Source: Neobacillus cucumis (GTDB lineage: Bacteria > Bacillota > Bacilli > Bacillales_B > DSM-18226). From it: DNA of 64,000 nucleotides. Made by a program: the position numbers and the translations under genes. The stretch covers positions 62,001-126,000 of the forward strand of contig NZ_JAMBOH010000007.1 in NCBI RefSeq assembly GCF_023715505.1, in the 5' to 3' direction. Shown in pieces: positions 1-9,356 of the stretch (positions are counted from its first letter, which is position 1; each line of letters starts with the position of its first letter). The notes under the pieces were generated by a model, which ran no database searches, had not been told where the DNA came from, and saw nothing but the letters and a program-made list of their open reading frames with translations.

Positions 1-474
1 ACCTTCGAAAGCAGCTGTCATCATAAGGGCAATGGAATCAGCGTTATCTTTTGAAAGACCATCCTCTACTAACTTTTTGGAATAGATCCCTTGCATCTTT
101 ATGTATAGGTAAGAACAGGCATTTCGGACTGGATCACTTAATGTTGCCAATTCGCTAACGATACTAGTAAAGGTGTACCCAGAAATCGAACCTTCGCGAT
201 TATAGTTTTCGATTAATTTTTCAATCATAGCCAGTGTGGCTTCTTGCGTGGTTTGATATCGATTGAAAATATCTTCAATGTCTGTCGTAATTGACTCACT
301 CATTGACTTAAGACAGGCGATAAGTAATTCTTCTTTTCCATTCGGAAAATGATGATAGAGCGAACCTTTTGAAATGCTGCATGTTTTTAAAATTTCGTTT
401 AGCCCTACACTTATATATCCTTTTTGCTGAAAAAGAGTGGTTGCAGTGTCGATAATCATCGATTTTGTATCCAT
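1..474 (-). CDS. TetR/AcrR repressor, LmrA/YxaF type (3' end cut off by window edge)
   Basis: The first 158 codons are present and the frame stays open to the window edge. The N-terminus has a TetR helix-turn-helix (residues ~5-50: TATTLFQQKGY, then SISKGSLYHHFPNGKEEL), and the KGSLYHHFPNGKEEL recognition segment is typical of the LmrA/YxaF branch. The ATG at 474 is chosen because GGAGGAGG lies about 10 nt upstream. Such repressors control efflux pumps or small oxygenases and are released by hydrophobic ligands. No divergent target gene is visible and no palindromic operator was recognised at its own promoter, so the target is unknown; it may lie beyond the left edge. Confidence 0.85.
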   Translation of the reverse strand, partial: MDTKSMIIDTATTLFQQKGYISVGLNEILKTCSISKGSLYHHFPNGKEELLIACLKSMSESITTDIEDIFNRYQTTQEATLAMIEKLIENYNREGSISGYTFTSIVSELATLSDPVRNACSYLYIKMQGIYSKKLVEDGLSKDNADSIALMMTAAFEG

Positions 475-708
475 TCTGGTGGTAAACCTCCTCCATACTT
501 CTGTTTATTACACTATCAAAAATTTTTTCTATTTCAAGTTTTTGTTGTTAATCTTTTTATTCCTATATGAAAAATACATACTAATGTGGAATAAATCCTC
601 CTGGTTTTACATTTTTATTTTTTTTACAAGATCCAGTAAATTGGAACATACCTGCTTTTCTAATTACTGAATTTACCTATCTGTTACAGAATTTCACAAT
701 AAATAAAG

Positions 709-760
709 AAAGGACAAAAAGCATTCTACGACCGTTCCTTGAATGCTCTTTGTCCTTTTT
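709..760. terminator. Strong stem-loop terminator after the malic enzyme gene
   Basis: AAAGGACAAAAAGCATTC (709-726) pairs with GAATGCTCTTTGTCCTTT (741-758) with one mismatch and a 14-nt loop. A T run follows on the plus strand and a T-rich stretch on the minus strand. It is the likely end of the minus-strand malic enzyme transcript. The rest of the gap between the TetR gene and the malic enzyme (475-884) shows no convincing gene. Confidence 0.75.
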
Positions 761-884
761 TAGAGTATAAATTTTTCAAGCAGGTAAAATTATACAGGAG
801 ATCTATGATAAATACCGAATTATTTACCATAATTAAAGGGGAACAAGTTTTTCATCAGAACCCCAAAATCATTAGCCGGCAAAT

Positions 885-2228
885 CTATATGGAGCAAGTA
901 TATTCTGCTTTCCTATTATCTTGAACAGCTACTCTTTCTACCGCTTCGGTCACCATTTTATGAACATTTAAATCTAAAGGATGCGGAACCAAATCTCCAG
1001 GTTTAGTACATGCTGCGATCGTTTCGGCAGCAGCGACTAGCATAGGATGGGTTATTTCACTGGCTTGTGCGTTTAAAACTCCTCGAAAAATACCGGGAAA
1101 TCCAAGAACATTGTTAACAGAGCGGCCATCTGCTGCATAAGCAGCTCCGGCTTTCAGGGCTACTTCCGGTTCAATCTCTGGTTTGGGGTTCGATAAGGCT
1201 AGAATCACCTGTCCCGGACGTACCCATTGCTTTTGAATAAGTCCAGGAAGACCTGTCGTTGCGATAACGATGTCACAGGTATTCATTAACATTTCAATAC
1301 TATCACCTGGATGACCGCCATAGTTCGCTAACCGCGCCTTCGCATCTGGACTTTTATCTGCTCCAAAAACATCCTTTACTCCGTATGCCATAAGCATTCG
1401 AGAAATCGCCAAGCCTGCAGCTCCAAGGCCAATCTGTCCAACTTGTGCATTTTTCAAGTCAATACCGGCACTTTTACATGCAGAAATCGTTGCAGCCAGA
1501 GTGACAACAGCAGTTCCATGCTGATCATCATGCATAACCGGAATATCAAGCTCCTTCTTAAGTCGTTCTTCTACCTCGAAACAGTGTGGAGATCCAATAT
1601 CTTCGAGTAAAATACCACTATACCCTGGAGAAATATTCATCACCGTCCGTACAATCTCATCCGGGTCTTTCGTATTTAGAAGAATCGGAATCCCGTTAAT
1701 GCCGGCTAATTGGTCGAAGAGTACAGCCTTCCCCTCCATAACTGGCATTCCGGCAACAGGGCCGATGTCTCCCAAGCCAAGAATCGCTGTTCCATCTGTA
1801 ACGATAGCTACCGAATTACCTATACTCGTATAAATTTTTGCTTTATCCGGTTCTTTTTCGATGATTCGGCAAACATTGGCCACACCTGGTGTATAAACTC
1901 TTCTTAAGTCGGCTAATGTTTGAAGATCCACTTTGCTTTTCATATGAATCTTCCCTCCTTCATGTACGTGAAGGACTTCATCTGAAACAGCATGAAGACG
2001 AATTCCCCCGTCTAACCGGGAGAGAGCGTCTGCCAATTCTTCTATCTGCTCCTCATGATCAACTTGAACAGTAATATTACGTATTGTGTAATTTGGACCT
2101 ACTTTTACCGTTTGTATTTCCCCTATATCTCCTCCTGCAAGACCAATTGTCGTTGCTACTTTCCCAAGATTACCAGGGATTGAAGGCGTTTCTACCATCA
2201 ACGTCCGAATGATTTGTTTGCTCATCAT
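885..2228 (-). CDS. NAD(P)-dependent malic enzyme with N-terminal ACT domain
   Basis: Oxidative decarboxylation of malate to pyruvate in the cytoplasm. An ACT-type regulatory domain (residues ~8-80) precedes the malic enzyme N-domain with the VYTPGVA motif (~111), the EGKAVLFDQLAGI lysine region and the ILLEDIG and HDDQHGTA metal/acid motifs. The C-terminal Rossmann domain has GLGAAGLA. Length 447 is that of the ACT-containing Bacillus forms and longer than the ~410 aa YtsJ type. The ATG at 2228 (ATGATG) has GGAGG upstream; the second ATG is equally possible. It lies downstream of the GlnK/GlnL-like pair but has its own promoter with GlnL-type boxes, which fits removal of fumarate-derived malate when aspartate or dicarboxylates are used. 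Confidence 0.92.
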   Translation of the reverse strand: MMSKQIIRTLMVETPSIPGNLGKVATTIGLAGGDIGEIQTVKVGPNYTIRNITVQVDHEEQIEELADALSRLDGGIRLHAVSDEVLHVHEGGKIHMKSKVDLQTLADLRRVYTPGVANVCRIIEKEPDKAKIYTSIGNSVAIVTDGTAILGLGDIGPVAGMPVMEGKAVLFDQLAGINGIPILLNTKDPDEIVRTVMNISPGYSGILLEDIGSPHCFEVEERLKKELDIPVMHDDQHGTAVVTLAATISACKSAGIDLKNAQVGQIGLGAAGLAISRMLMAYGVKDVFGADKSPDAKARLANYGGHPGDSIEMLMNTCDIVIATTGLPGLIQKQWVRPGQVILALSNPKPEIEPEVALKAGAAYAADGRSVNNVLGFPGIFRGVLNAQASEITHPMLVAAAETIAACTKPGDLVPHPLDLNVHKMVTEAVERVAVQDNRKAEYTCSI

Positions 2229-2351
2229 CTAATTCCTCCAACTACTTGTCTATGAATGGGGAAGGGAAGAAGTGACTCCCATTTTCCTCTTTGATGTAAA
2301 CATTTTATTCCATTCCCTTTGACCATTTAAATAAATGATTTCCTATTCGTA

Positions 2352-2403
2352 ATATAAGAGTTGATATACATAGAACTACAAAACTCTACAAAAACTCACA
2401 AAG
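2352..2403 (-). promoter_or_regulatory. Malic enzyme promoter with GlnL-type TTTTGT tandem boxes
   Basis: Read on the minus strand, CTTTGT-GAGT-TTTTGT-AGAG-TTTTGT occupies 2403-2378: three hexamers with exact 10-bp period, two of them perfect TTTTGT. The last box runs into a -35-like TTGTAG (2381-2376), followed after 18 nt by TTATAT (2357-2352). The layout matches the operator I recall for B. subtilis GlnL (TTTTGTN4TTTTGT). An activator-dependent promoter is inferred; the same layout occurs before the transporter gene at 7716. Confidence 0.7.
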
Positions 2404-2552
2404 GTAATTTATACATTTGACTGAAAATTTGCTATACTTTAAATTTAACTTGGAAACACTCGACATATAACAGGTAAGCAGGGAGAAGATGTACCTTAAT
2501 TTTTAAACATTTAAGATATCGATTTCGGAGGAGGCCAGAAGTACTTGAAAAT

Positions 2553-2596
2553 AAAAAAACCCATCTTAGAGTTCTGTCAATTAATCCTCTAAAATG
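2553..2596 (-). terminator. Terminator overlapping the end of the response regulator gene
   Basis: On the minus strand CATTTTAGAG (2596-2587) and CTCTAAGATG (2571-2562) form a 10-bp stem with one G-T pair, followed by GGGTTTTTTT. The upstream arm lies inside the last codons and the stop of the response regulator gene, so the two-component transcript ends here and the malic enzyme is separately initiated. Confidence 0.7.
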
Positions 2597-3513
2597 AGCC
2601 GCTTCGATTCGAAATAAAGTACTTGGATAAATTTCTTCGTATTAATTCGCGTACTGGTAGGAGCAGAATTAGGATTTCTTTGTAATTCGGTCATCTTCTT
2701 GCGCACAATCGTAAAATCAAAAAACTTGGAAGCATAATTTTCGAACTTGGGATTTGAGAAATCTGTTAAACCGAGTGACGCTAAATGATTAATCGATTGG
2801 TAAATCGCTCTTCTTACCCTTTGTTCAGAGGCTCTTACTTCCCGCTGGATATCAATTTGTGCTGCAGGTGCCCCAATCTTTTTTAAAGTAATTTGCACAA
2901 AAATTTTTTTAAGAGGCGGAAATTGCTGTTCGTACGTATGATATTGTTCATATTGATCTAAATATTGGAGGATATCCAGTAAATCTTTGCTGCCGCTTTC
3001 ACCCAAGATACCTAATTCAGATAAGAGAAACTCACCAGCTGTAACGATACTGGTTTTCTTCAATGCATTTGCTGTTTCCTGTTTTGACTGCTGTAAATTA
3101 AACACGGTATTTAATGATTTTTGAATCTCTGCAATCGACCTTTCCAACTGGATTCGCTCTATTACTTTTCGGATAACAGTCAACACTTCAAGGCGATTTA
3201 TTGGTTTTGAAATATAATAATCAACATCAAGTGAATAGGCTTCACCGATTAATTCCTTTGATTCCACTTGTGAAATCATAATAATTTTACCTGTAAATTG
3301 CCCTTTTAAGCGGCGAATCGTTTCAATTCCGTCACGAACAGGCATTAACAAATCGATAAATAGAATATCCACGTACTTAAGGATCATTAAGTTTTTATCG
3401 AGCAGGGAGCCATCTTCGGCTTCTCCGATAATCTCGCCCAAATCCTCATCCTCGATTATTCGCGCCAACATTAAACGATGCACCTCATCATCATCTACTA
3501 TATAAAATTTCAT
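2581..3513 (-). CDS. GlnL (YcbB)-like response regulator
   Basis: Residues 1-120 are a receiver domain with acidic pocket D7-D9, phosphoacceptor D54 (in LFIDLLMP) and K103 (SKPIN). The remainder (~130-310) lacks the usual OmpR/NarL helix-turn-helix and matches the YcbB-type DNA-binding region of B. subtilis GlnL in length (310 aa) and general sequence. It starts 4 bp after the sensor kinase gene, with GAGGG upstream of its ATG. In B. subtilis GlnK-GlnL activates glutamine uptake and glutaminase; here the flanking genes are an acidic amino acid carrier, aspartase and malic enzyme, and GlnL-type boxes sit before two of them, so aspartate/dicarboxylate control is inferred. Confidence 0.85.
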   Translation of the reverse strand: MKFYIVDDDEVHRLMLARIIEDEDLGEIIGEAEDGSLLDKNLMILKYVDILFIDLLMPVRDGIETIRRLKGQFTGKIIMISQVESKELIGEAYSLDVDYYISKPINRLEVLTVIRKVIERIQLERSIAEIQKSLNTVFNLQQSKQETANALKKTSIVTAGEFLLSELGILGESGSKDLLDILQYLDQYEQYHTYEQQFPPLKKIFVQITLKKIGAPAAQIDIQREVRASEQRVRRAIYQSINHLASLGLTDFSNPKFENYASKFFDFTIVRKKMTELQRNPNSAPTSTRINTKKFIQVLYFESKRLILED

Positions 3514-3517
3514 CGAG

Positions 3518-4822
3518 TTACCCTCTTTCGACTAGGCTATTTATCGGAAGTTTTATGGTAAAAATTGCTCCGGCATTTTTTGAACCATTTTGGAGATCCA
3601 CACATCCCCCAAGTTCTTCGGTAATTTCTTGTACATAAGAAAGACCAATGCCTGTTGATGGCGTGCCGGCGTGATCAAATTTTAAAGTAAATCCTGGTTT
3701 AAAGATAAAGCTTTTATCCTTTTCAGATACTCCGGGACCATCGTCCTCTACTTGAAACCATACAAACTGATTCTCCAGTTTTACATAAATAGCTATTGTT
3801 CCCTTCTCCTCAATAGCTTCTACCGCATTTGCCACTAAATTATTGATCAACGATAAAACTAGATAGGCATGATATTCCGGATGTTCACCATCAATTTGAT
3901 AGCGAAATTCAATCTTCTTTCCTAATGAACTGGCATATTGTTCATTTGTTCGGATCATGGCCGGGACAAGTTCTTGGATATCCATGTAATCGGAAAACTT
4001 TTCATCTTCAATCAACCTGAATAGTCCGGCAAAAATCCGTTGATTGTCTTTTTTGATATCGTGTACTTCTCCAGCAATTCGTAATGCCCTGTTACTAAAT
4101 GACTCTAAGGAAAGTCCTGTTTGTTTCATATATTCATTTATGTCCCGATATAGATCGTATGATGTAATTGTAATATTTTCTGCGTTTTTTAGTACTTTTT
4201 TCAACTGAACGGATTCCACATACAAATTCGATAACAGCATCAATAAGTAATGGTTTTTTTGCCGAATTTGCCTCTCTCTTATTTTTCCTTCATATAACTT
4301 CATCATACTAAAAAAGGAAAGCACAAAAAAACTGCGAAAAATGGCTATGATAAAGATCTGGGTTAGTATTGACAGGGAAAGGTAGTTTCCGTCAACTACG
4401 TGCTGAAACATCAGTTCCGTTAAACTGGATATGATTTCAATGGTAATGCCTAATACTCCGATAATCCAAGGACGACTGTGGAACTGATTCAATTTTAATA
4501 GATAAAACAGGAGTACGAACATAAAATAATAAAGGGAAGATGGATAGCGTGTTTGAACGGAAGCCAGCAAATCGAAATGATCCTGTGTAAGCCAGTCTAA
4601 TCCTACCCGAAAGGAAAGAATAGATAGTGCTGTACAAATACCGAGTAAAATCGGTGAAATGCCCCGCAATAATAAGAGAGAAAAGAAAAAAATTGGCGTA
4701 CCCAGACTAACACGGAATGTATCATGAAAAGGATAAAATTTTAACTCTCCCGCTAACGGAACTGCAACTAGAATAAATATAAAGACAAATAAATTACTTT
4801 TAATTAATTGGTTGATTTTCAA
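3518..4822 (-). CDS. GlnK (YcbA)-like membrane sensor histidine kinase
   Basis: The N-terminal ~190 residues form several hydrophobic membrane segments with short loops; a cytoplasmic kinase follows with an H-box (EVHDIKKDNQRI), N-box (LINNLVANAVEAIEE) and G-boxes (VEDDGPGVS, STGIGLSYV). An in-frame GTG at 4831 is preceded immediately by AGGAA and, two codons further upstream, by a stop. The TTG at 4822 has AGGAAG at a normal 7-nt distance and is preferred. There is no large extracellular sensor domain, so the ligand is probably sensed in or near the membrane. It is translationally close to the response regulator (4-bp gap). Confidence 0.85.
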   Translation of the reverse strand: MKINQLIKSNLFVFIFILVAVPLAGELKFYPFHDTFRVSLGTPIFFFSLLLLRGISPILLGICTALSILSFRVGLDWLTQDHFDLLASVQTRYPSSLYYFMFVLLFYLLKLNQFHSRPWIIGVLGITIEIISSLTELMFQHVVDGNYLSLSILTQIFIIAIFRSFFVLSFFSMMKLYEGKIRERQIRQKNHYLLMLLSNLYVESVQLKKVLKNAENITITSYDLYRDINEYMKQTGLSLESFSNRALRIAGEVHDIKKDNQRIFAGLFRLIEDEKFSDYMDIQELVPAMIRTNEQYASSLGKKIEFRYQIDGEHPEYHAYLVLSLINNLVANAVEAIEEKGTIAIYVKLENQFVWFQVEDDGPGVSEKDKSFIFKPGFTLKFDHAGTPSTGIGLSYVQEITEELGGCVDLQNGSKNAGAIFTIKLPINSLVERG

Positions 4823-4972
4823 ACGATTCACTTCCTGTTAATATCAACAGATATAAATATAAATAACGAACCCAACACAGGCAAATACCATCTATGCTGA
4901 ATTCGTTATGCAAGTTTAGAAAAGTATACAATGGTAAAAACGAAAAGACAACTTAGTTATAAAAGATACAGT

Positions 4973-6409
4973 TTATTCTCTGTCCAAAAGCGATGCCCCG
5001 GAAATGCCTGGGTTGGTCATTTCGTAAGGGTTTAAAATCAGATCAAGCTCTTCCTCTGTCAATACATCATATTTCAAGCATAATTCACGTACTGGTTTAC
5101 CTGTTAAAATGGCCTCTCTTGCAATACGTGCAGCGGCTTCATATCCAATATGGGGATTAACAGCGGTAATGACTCCTACACTTCTTTCAACATATTCTTT
5201 TAACTGTTCCGAATTTGCTTCAATCCCCATCAGGCAGTAACCCGTAAACGTACGAAAGGCATTATTCATGATGCTGATAGATTCAAGCAAATTAAATACA
5301 AGCACAGGCTCCATTACATTTAATTCAAGCTGCCCTGCTTCGGAAGCTAGGCAAATGGTATGATCATTTCCAATTACTTGAAAGGCTACCTGGTTAATCA
5401 TCTCGGCCATGACCGGGTTAACCTTGCCCGGCATAATAGATGAACCCGGCTGACGGGCTGGTAATGTGATTTCCCCAAGTCCTGCACGGGGACCTGACGC
5501 CATTAACCGTAAATCATTTGCGATTTTGGACATGTTCATCATACATACTTTCAGCGCGGCCGATACCTCAGTGTAAGCATCCGTATTTTGAGTGGCGTCG
5601 ACAAGATGTTCAGCCCCAAAAAGCGGCAGTCCGGAAATAGCTGCTATATGTTTGACCACATTTTCGATATAGCGGGGATCTGCATTTAAGCCTGTACCAA
5701 CTGCCGTTGCCCCCATATTGATTTCATATAAGTGCTGACGTGATTGTTGGATCCGTTTAATATCGCGCTCCAGGACCCGGCTATACGCTTCAAACTCTTG
5801 ACCGAGACGGATTGGCACGGCATCCTGAAGATGTGTTCGTCCCATTTTAATCACATCATCAAATTGATGTGCTTTCTGTTTAAAAGCTGCCAGCATCTGC
5901 TGCATCGTATCCAATAGCTTTTCAATTAATTGAAGAGTAGCAATATGAATCGCGGTTGGAAACGCATCATTTGTAGATTGTGACATATTCACATGACTAT
6001 TTGGGCTTACATTCTTATACTCGCCCTTTTCTTTCCCAAGAAGTTCGAGCGCACGGTTAGCAATGATTTCATTCATATTCATATTCATGGATGTTCCTGC
6101 GCCGCCTTGAATGGGATCTACGATAAATTGTTCATGCCACTTACCTTCTATTATTTCCTCTGCTGCCTGAACAATGACCTTGCCGATTCCTTCATATAAC
6201 CGTTTTGTATCCATATTCGCTAAAGCAGCTGCTTTTTTGACAATTGCCAGCGCTTTAATTAACTGTTCGTGAACACGATAGCCTGTAATCGGGAAATTTT
6301 CAACTGCCCGCAGTGTTTGTATGCCAAAATAAGCCTCTGCCGGTATTTCTTTAGATCCTAAAAAATCCTTTTCTATTCGTACTCGAGTACTTGTCTCGGA
6401 AGCTGACAT
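4973..6409 (-). CDS. aspA: Aspartate ammonia-lyase
   Basis: Converts L-aspartate to fumarate and ammonia. It belongs to the fumarase/aspartase superfamily: GTSMNMNMNE, GRTHLQDAVP and the signature loop GSSIMPGKVNP are all present, with length 478 as expected. The upstream ATG at 6430 is rejected because GGAGGG lies between it and the ATG at 6409, which has ideal spacing. It follows the GltT-type carrier after 26 nt and is probably co-transcribed with it from the GlnL-boxed promoter near 7.8 kb, giving an uptake-plus-deamination unit. A long-armed inverted repeat ATAACGAA/TTCGTTAT flanks 4863-4909 downstream but lacks a T run. Confidence 0.95.
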   Translation of the reverse strand: MSASETSTRVRIEKDFLGSKEIPAEAYFGIQTLRAVENFPITGYRVHEQLIKALAIVKKAAALANMDTKRLYEGIGKVIVQAAEEIIEGKWHEQFIVDPIQGGAGTSMNMNMNEIIANRALELLGKEKGEYKNVSPNSHVNMSQSTNDAFPTAIHIATLQLIEKLLDTMQQMLAAFKQKAHQFDDVIKMGRTHLQDAVPIRLGQEFEAYSRVLERDIKRIQQSRQHLYEINMGATAVGTGLNADPRYIENVVKHIAAISGLPLFGAEHLVDATQNTDAYTEVSAALKVCMMNMSKIANDLRLMASGPRAGLGEITLPARQPGSSIMPGKVNPVMAEMINQVAFQVIGNDHTICLASEAGQLELNVMEPVLVFNLLESISIMNNAFRTFTGYCLMGIEANSEQLKEYVERSVGVITAVNPHIGYEAAARIAREAILTGKPVRELCLKYDVLTEEELDLILNPYEMTNPGISGASLLDRE

Positions 6410-6435
6410 GATACTCCCTCCTATTCTCAATAAAA

Positions 6436-7716
6436 TTACGCTACTTTTGACTCTTTAGACTCTTTAATGGAATCCACATATTGTTTTGCTTTATCTTGGT
6501 CAAATTTGCCTTCCCATTTTGACATAACGATTGTCGCCAAAGAATTTCCAAGAACGTTAACTGCCGTCCTAATCATATCCAAAATACGATCAATACCTGC
6601 AATGAACGCAACGCCTTCTATAGGAAGTCCCATTGTGCCAAGTGTTGTTAAAAGGACCACAAACGACGCACCTGGAACACCAGCCATTCCTTTTGATGTA
6701 AGCATTAACACAAGCAGCAACGTAATTTGCTGCATGACGGATAAATGAATTCCATACATTTGTGCCACAAAAAGTGAAGCAAGAGCTTGATAGATCGATG
6801 ATCCGTCCAGGTTAAAGGTATAACCTGTTGGAATTACAAAAGAAGTAATTGATTTTGGGCAGCCAAACTTCTCCATCTTATCCATAAGTCTCGGTAAAAC
6901 AGCTTCAGAGCTTGCAGTTGTAAACGCCAGAATGAGCTCATCTTTCAGTACCTTCATGAGAACAAAAATACTTGTCCCAGAGATTTTCGCAATGACACCA
7001 AGAACAACGAGGACAAAAAATATCATTGTTACGTAAACAGCCAGCACCAGTTTTCCAAGAGGAAGTAACGAGGCAGCTCCAAATTTTGCAACGTTCACCC
7101 CAATGAGTGCAAATACTCCAACAGGGGCTAATTTCATAATAAGATTCGTTACCCAAAACACCGCTTCCAATATACCTTCAAAAAATGTCAGAACAGGCTT
7201 TCCTTTTTCTCCTATTGCTGCAATTCCCAATCCTAAGAAAACAGTAAAGAAAATGATTGGAAGTAAATCACCTTTAGTGAAAGATTCAAATACGTTTGTC
7301 GGAACCAGATGTACAATCGTTTCCCCTACACTCGGAGTTCCAGTCGTTTTCACTGTTTCTTCATACTTTGAAATGTCATTTGCCTTAAGACTGCTCGTAT
7401 CTACACCTGCCCCAGGCTGAAATAGATTTGCCGCCAATAGTCCAATCGCTATAGCCAAAGTTGTAACGCTTTCAAAATAAAGTAGAGTCTTTCCGCCTAA
7501 CTTTCCTAATTTTTTGATGTCTCCCACACCGGCTATTGAAACTATTAATGCCGCGATAACAATTGGCAGTACAATCATCTTAATTAAATGGATAAAAATG
7601 TCCCCTATAGGGGCTAAAATGGCTATCGCTGTCTCATTTCCGTAAAAAACGATACCAACGATAATCCCGAGAATAAGTGCAACAAAAATTTGTGTAGCCA
7701 ATCCAAATCTTTTCAT
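6436..7716 (-). CDS. gltT: Glutamate/aspartate:cation symporter, GltT/DctA family
   Basis: A 426-aa polytopic membrane protein of the DAACS family. The N-terminus (KRFGLATQIFVALILG) is very close to Bacillus GltT. The helical hairpin motif TTASSEAVLPRL, the NLDGSSIYQ unwound TM7 motif and GVPGASFVVL in HP2 are present. It imports aspartate/glutamate or C4-dicarboxylates with H+ or Na+. Because the next gene is aspartase, aspartate is the most likely main substrate. It is the first gene of the unit; GlnL-type boxes are upstream. Confidence 0.88.
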   Translation of the reverse strand: MKRFGLATQIFVALILGIIVGIVFYGNETAIAILAPIGDIFIHLIKMIVLPIVIAALIVSIAGVGDIKKLGKLGGKTLLYFESVTTLAIAIGLLAANLFQPGAGVDTSSLKANDISKYEETVKTTGTPSVGETIVHLVPTNVFESFTKGDLLPIIFFTVFLGLGIAAIGEKGKPVLTFFEGILEAVFWVTNLIMKLAPVGVFALIGVNVAKFGAASLLPLGKLVLAVYVTMIFFVLVVLGVIAKISGTSIFVLMKVLKDELILAFTTASSEAVLPRLMDKMEKFGCPKSITSFVIPTGYTFNLDGSSIYQALASLFVAQMYGIHLSVMQQITLLLVLMLTSKGMAGVPGASFVVLLTTLGTMGLPIEGVAFIAGIDRILDMIRTAVNVLGNSLATIVMSKWEGKFDQDKAKQYVDSIKESKESKVA

Positions 7717-7788
7717 TGAAAAGCTCCCCCTTATTTGTTCTCAAGCATGTTTGTATCTTTATCAGGACACATGACAGGCTATGTTTTT

Positions 7789-7830
7789 ACTCTATTAGAA
7801 ACCTACTCGATTACACAAAAATCTACAAAA
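7789..7830 (-). promoter_or_regulatory. gltT-like promoter with GlnL-type TTTTGT tandem boxes
   Basis: On the minus strand TTTTGT-AGAT-TTTTGT spans 7830-7815, a perfect TTTTGTN4TTTTGT. The second box overlaps a -35-like TTGTGT (7818-7813) and TAGAGT (7794-7789) follows after 18 nt. The arrangement of boxes and -35 is the same as before the malic enzyme gene. A third upstream repeat is at best degenerate here (TTTTAG). Confidence 0.7.
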
Positions 7831-7840
7831 AGTCTAAAAT

Positions 7841-8146
7841 AAAAATATTTTTTTAATTATTACTATTTTTCTTTCTTTTTTAGAGATTGAATGGAGGCTG
7901 GCTGGCTGGATAACTAGTCTTCCGAAATATCTTCAGTTATACGCATCCCCTACTCTTCGTTTCATAGATATCGAAGGAGACGCTTTTAATGTGGATGTAT
8001 TAGCCTCATGGAAGAAAAAAAATAAAAACCCAACCTGCCTTTATTTATTGAAGAACTTGAGTTGCTGCTTTTACAGCAAAATGTCTAACATTATCTTTTC
8101 ACATTCCTACACGGTAGGACGATGTTGGAATTAACTCGGGTACGTT
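7841..8146. other. Gene-free gap
   Basis: No gene with a start and ribosome binding site is seen. A plus-strand stretch around 7920-8050 reads as an open frame without a start codon and ends at a stop; it may be decayed coding sequence but was not identified. Confidence 0.5.
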
Positions 8147-8178
8147 AAAAAAACCCTTGCCAAAGCAAGGGTTTTTTC
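8147..8178. terminator. Bidirectional terminator
   Basis: AAAAAAACCCTTGC pairs with GCAAGGGTTTTTT around a CAAA loop, giving a perfect GC-core stem with A/T tails on both sides. It closes the minus-strand MBL hydrolase gene that ends at 8200. Confidence 0.9.
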
Positions 8179-8199
8179 TCAAATAAAAGACATCATGAG

Positions 8200-9168
8200 T
8201 TAGTTGCAATAATAATGCCAAATTCCTTTCTTCATTTCCTTATTAATCTTCCCTTGTAATTCAAGATAATCTAGAGTACCAGTAACTTCAGACATAATAT
8301 TGAAAAAGTGCTTTTCATACTTTTCTTTATATCTTAATTGAGCAATTCCACTTGCGGTTGAAATTCCTGATTTAATCATGTTTATATATATGCCGGCTTT
8401 TACATCTATCTCTTTAATTCTCTCTTTTAATAAATCAACAGGATTTTCGATCATATTACCGTGACCTGAAAAAACGAGTTCTACATCCATTGACAAACAT
8501 TTCTCTAATGACTGCCTTTGTTGTAGCAATGATTTGGTACGATTCCCGTCCACATCTGGTTCAATAAACGCGTTGCTTGGAAGATTTTCAATTAATAAAT
8601 CGCCAGCAAATAGCCACTTACACTCTTTATGATAAAAGGCAATCTGGTCTGGAGAGTGCCCTGGGATATCCAAAATATCAAAGCCAAAAAGCTTGTTGTC
8701 GGTAATTTGTTGGATTTCGCAATGGATTTTCTCATCCTCATGAAGACTAATAGGATTATATAAATTAGCTACTTGTCTCTCACCCATATCACCACATCCC
8801 ATCTGTTGATATAGTTTTCTGAAAAACTCTACCCTCATTTTTATATATTCTGAGTCTCTTTTCAGTACAAGGATGGCATAGGGATGGGCGTATACAGGGA
8901 TGGAATGGGTGGATACAATTCGGTTGACTAAGCCTACATGGTCTGTATGGTGATGCGTTAGTATAATGCCGGTGATATCAGTAAGTGTATAACCATGTAC
9001 CTTTAAAGTCCTTTGTAAGGAATTCCAACAATCATCAGTGTTCAGTCCGGCGTCAATTAATGTTAAGGAATTCTCCTGTTTAACTAAGAAAAAGTTATAA
9101 CTTTTCAATTTATTGGAGGCCGGAACTATAACAGGAGATACTTCCATATTGTTTTTTTTAAACAACAA
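8200..9168 (-). CDS. MBL-fold metallohydrolase
   Basis: A soluble 322-aa metallo-beta-lactamase-fold protein with the HxHxDH zinc motif as THHHTDHVGL (~70), a later DIPGHSPDQIAF histidine, the AGDLL aspartate and the FSGHG histidine. The C-terminal ~100 residues form an extra helical region as in the GloB-like hydrolases often annotated as lactonase or thioesterase. The start is a TTG (9168) behind GGGGGAGG; a second TTG directly follows and an ATG lies seven codons in. Substrate unknown; it stands alone between terminators. Confidence 0.85.
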   Translation of the reverse strand: MLFKKNNMEVSPVIVPASNKLKSYNFFLVKQENSLTLIDAGLNTDDCWNSLQRTLKVHGYTLTDITGIILTHHHTDHVGLVNRIVSTHSIPVYAHPYAILVLKRDSEYIKMRVEFFRKLYQQMGCGDMGERQVANLYNPISLHEDEKIHCEIQQITDNKLFGFDILDIPGHSPDQIAFYHKECKWLFAGDLLIENLPSNAFIEPDVDGNRTKSLLQQRQSLEKCLSMDVELVFSGHGNMIENPVDLLKERIKEIDVKAGIYINMIKSGISTASGIAQLRYKEKYEKHFFNIMSEVTGTLDYLELQGKINKEMKKGIWHYYCN

Positions 9169-9249
9169 ATTCCTCCCCCTCTTAAAAAATGATTTTGCTT
9201 ATGTCGAGCTTTGCCTAAGAACTAGCATTAACTTATAAATTCTTACAAT

Positions 9250-9300
9250 ACAGAAAAAGAAGAACTTAGCCCACGTCTTTCCAGAAGAGGCGGGCTAAGT
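9250..9300 (-). terminator. Terminator after the MBL lipoprotein gene
   Basis: ACTTAGCCC (9264-9272) pairs with GGGCTAAGT (9292-9300), with partial inner pairing of CGTCTT/AAGAGGC. A CTTCTTTTTCTG run follows on the minus strand. Confidence 0.75.
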
Positions 9301-9356
9301 TGCTACAAAGACATTATTTTGTATGAAAGGCTCGTTATCGTCTTGAAATTATAGAT

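Noticed and set aside
308..496. 62-codon frame over the TetR gene start
   Set aside because: It is a shifted frame of the TetR coding sequence, which carries the family motifs in another frame.
7900..8080. Open plus-strand frame with weak likeness to part of a MocR-type aminotransferase domain
   Set aside because: No start codon or ribosome site, only about 45 codons, and the similarity is too faint to call a remnant.
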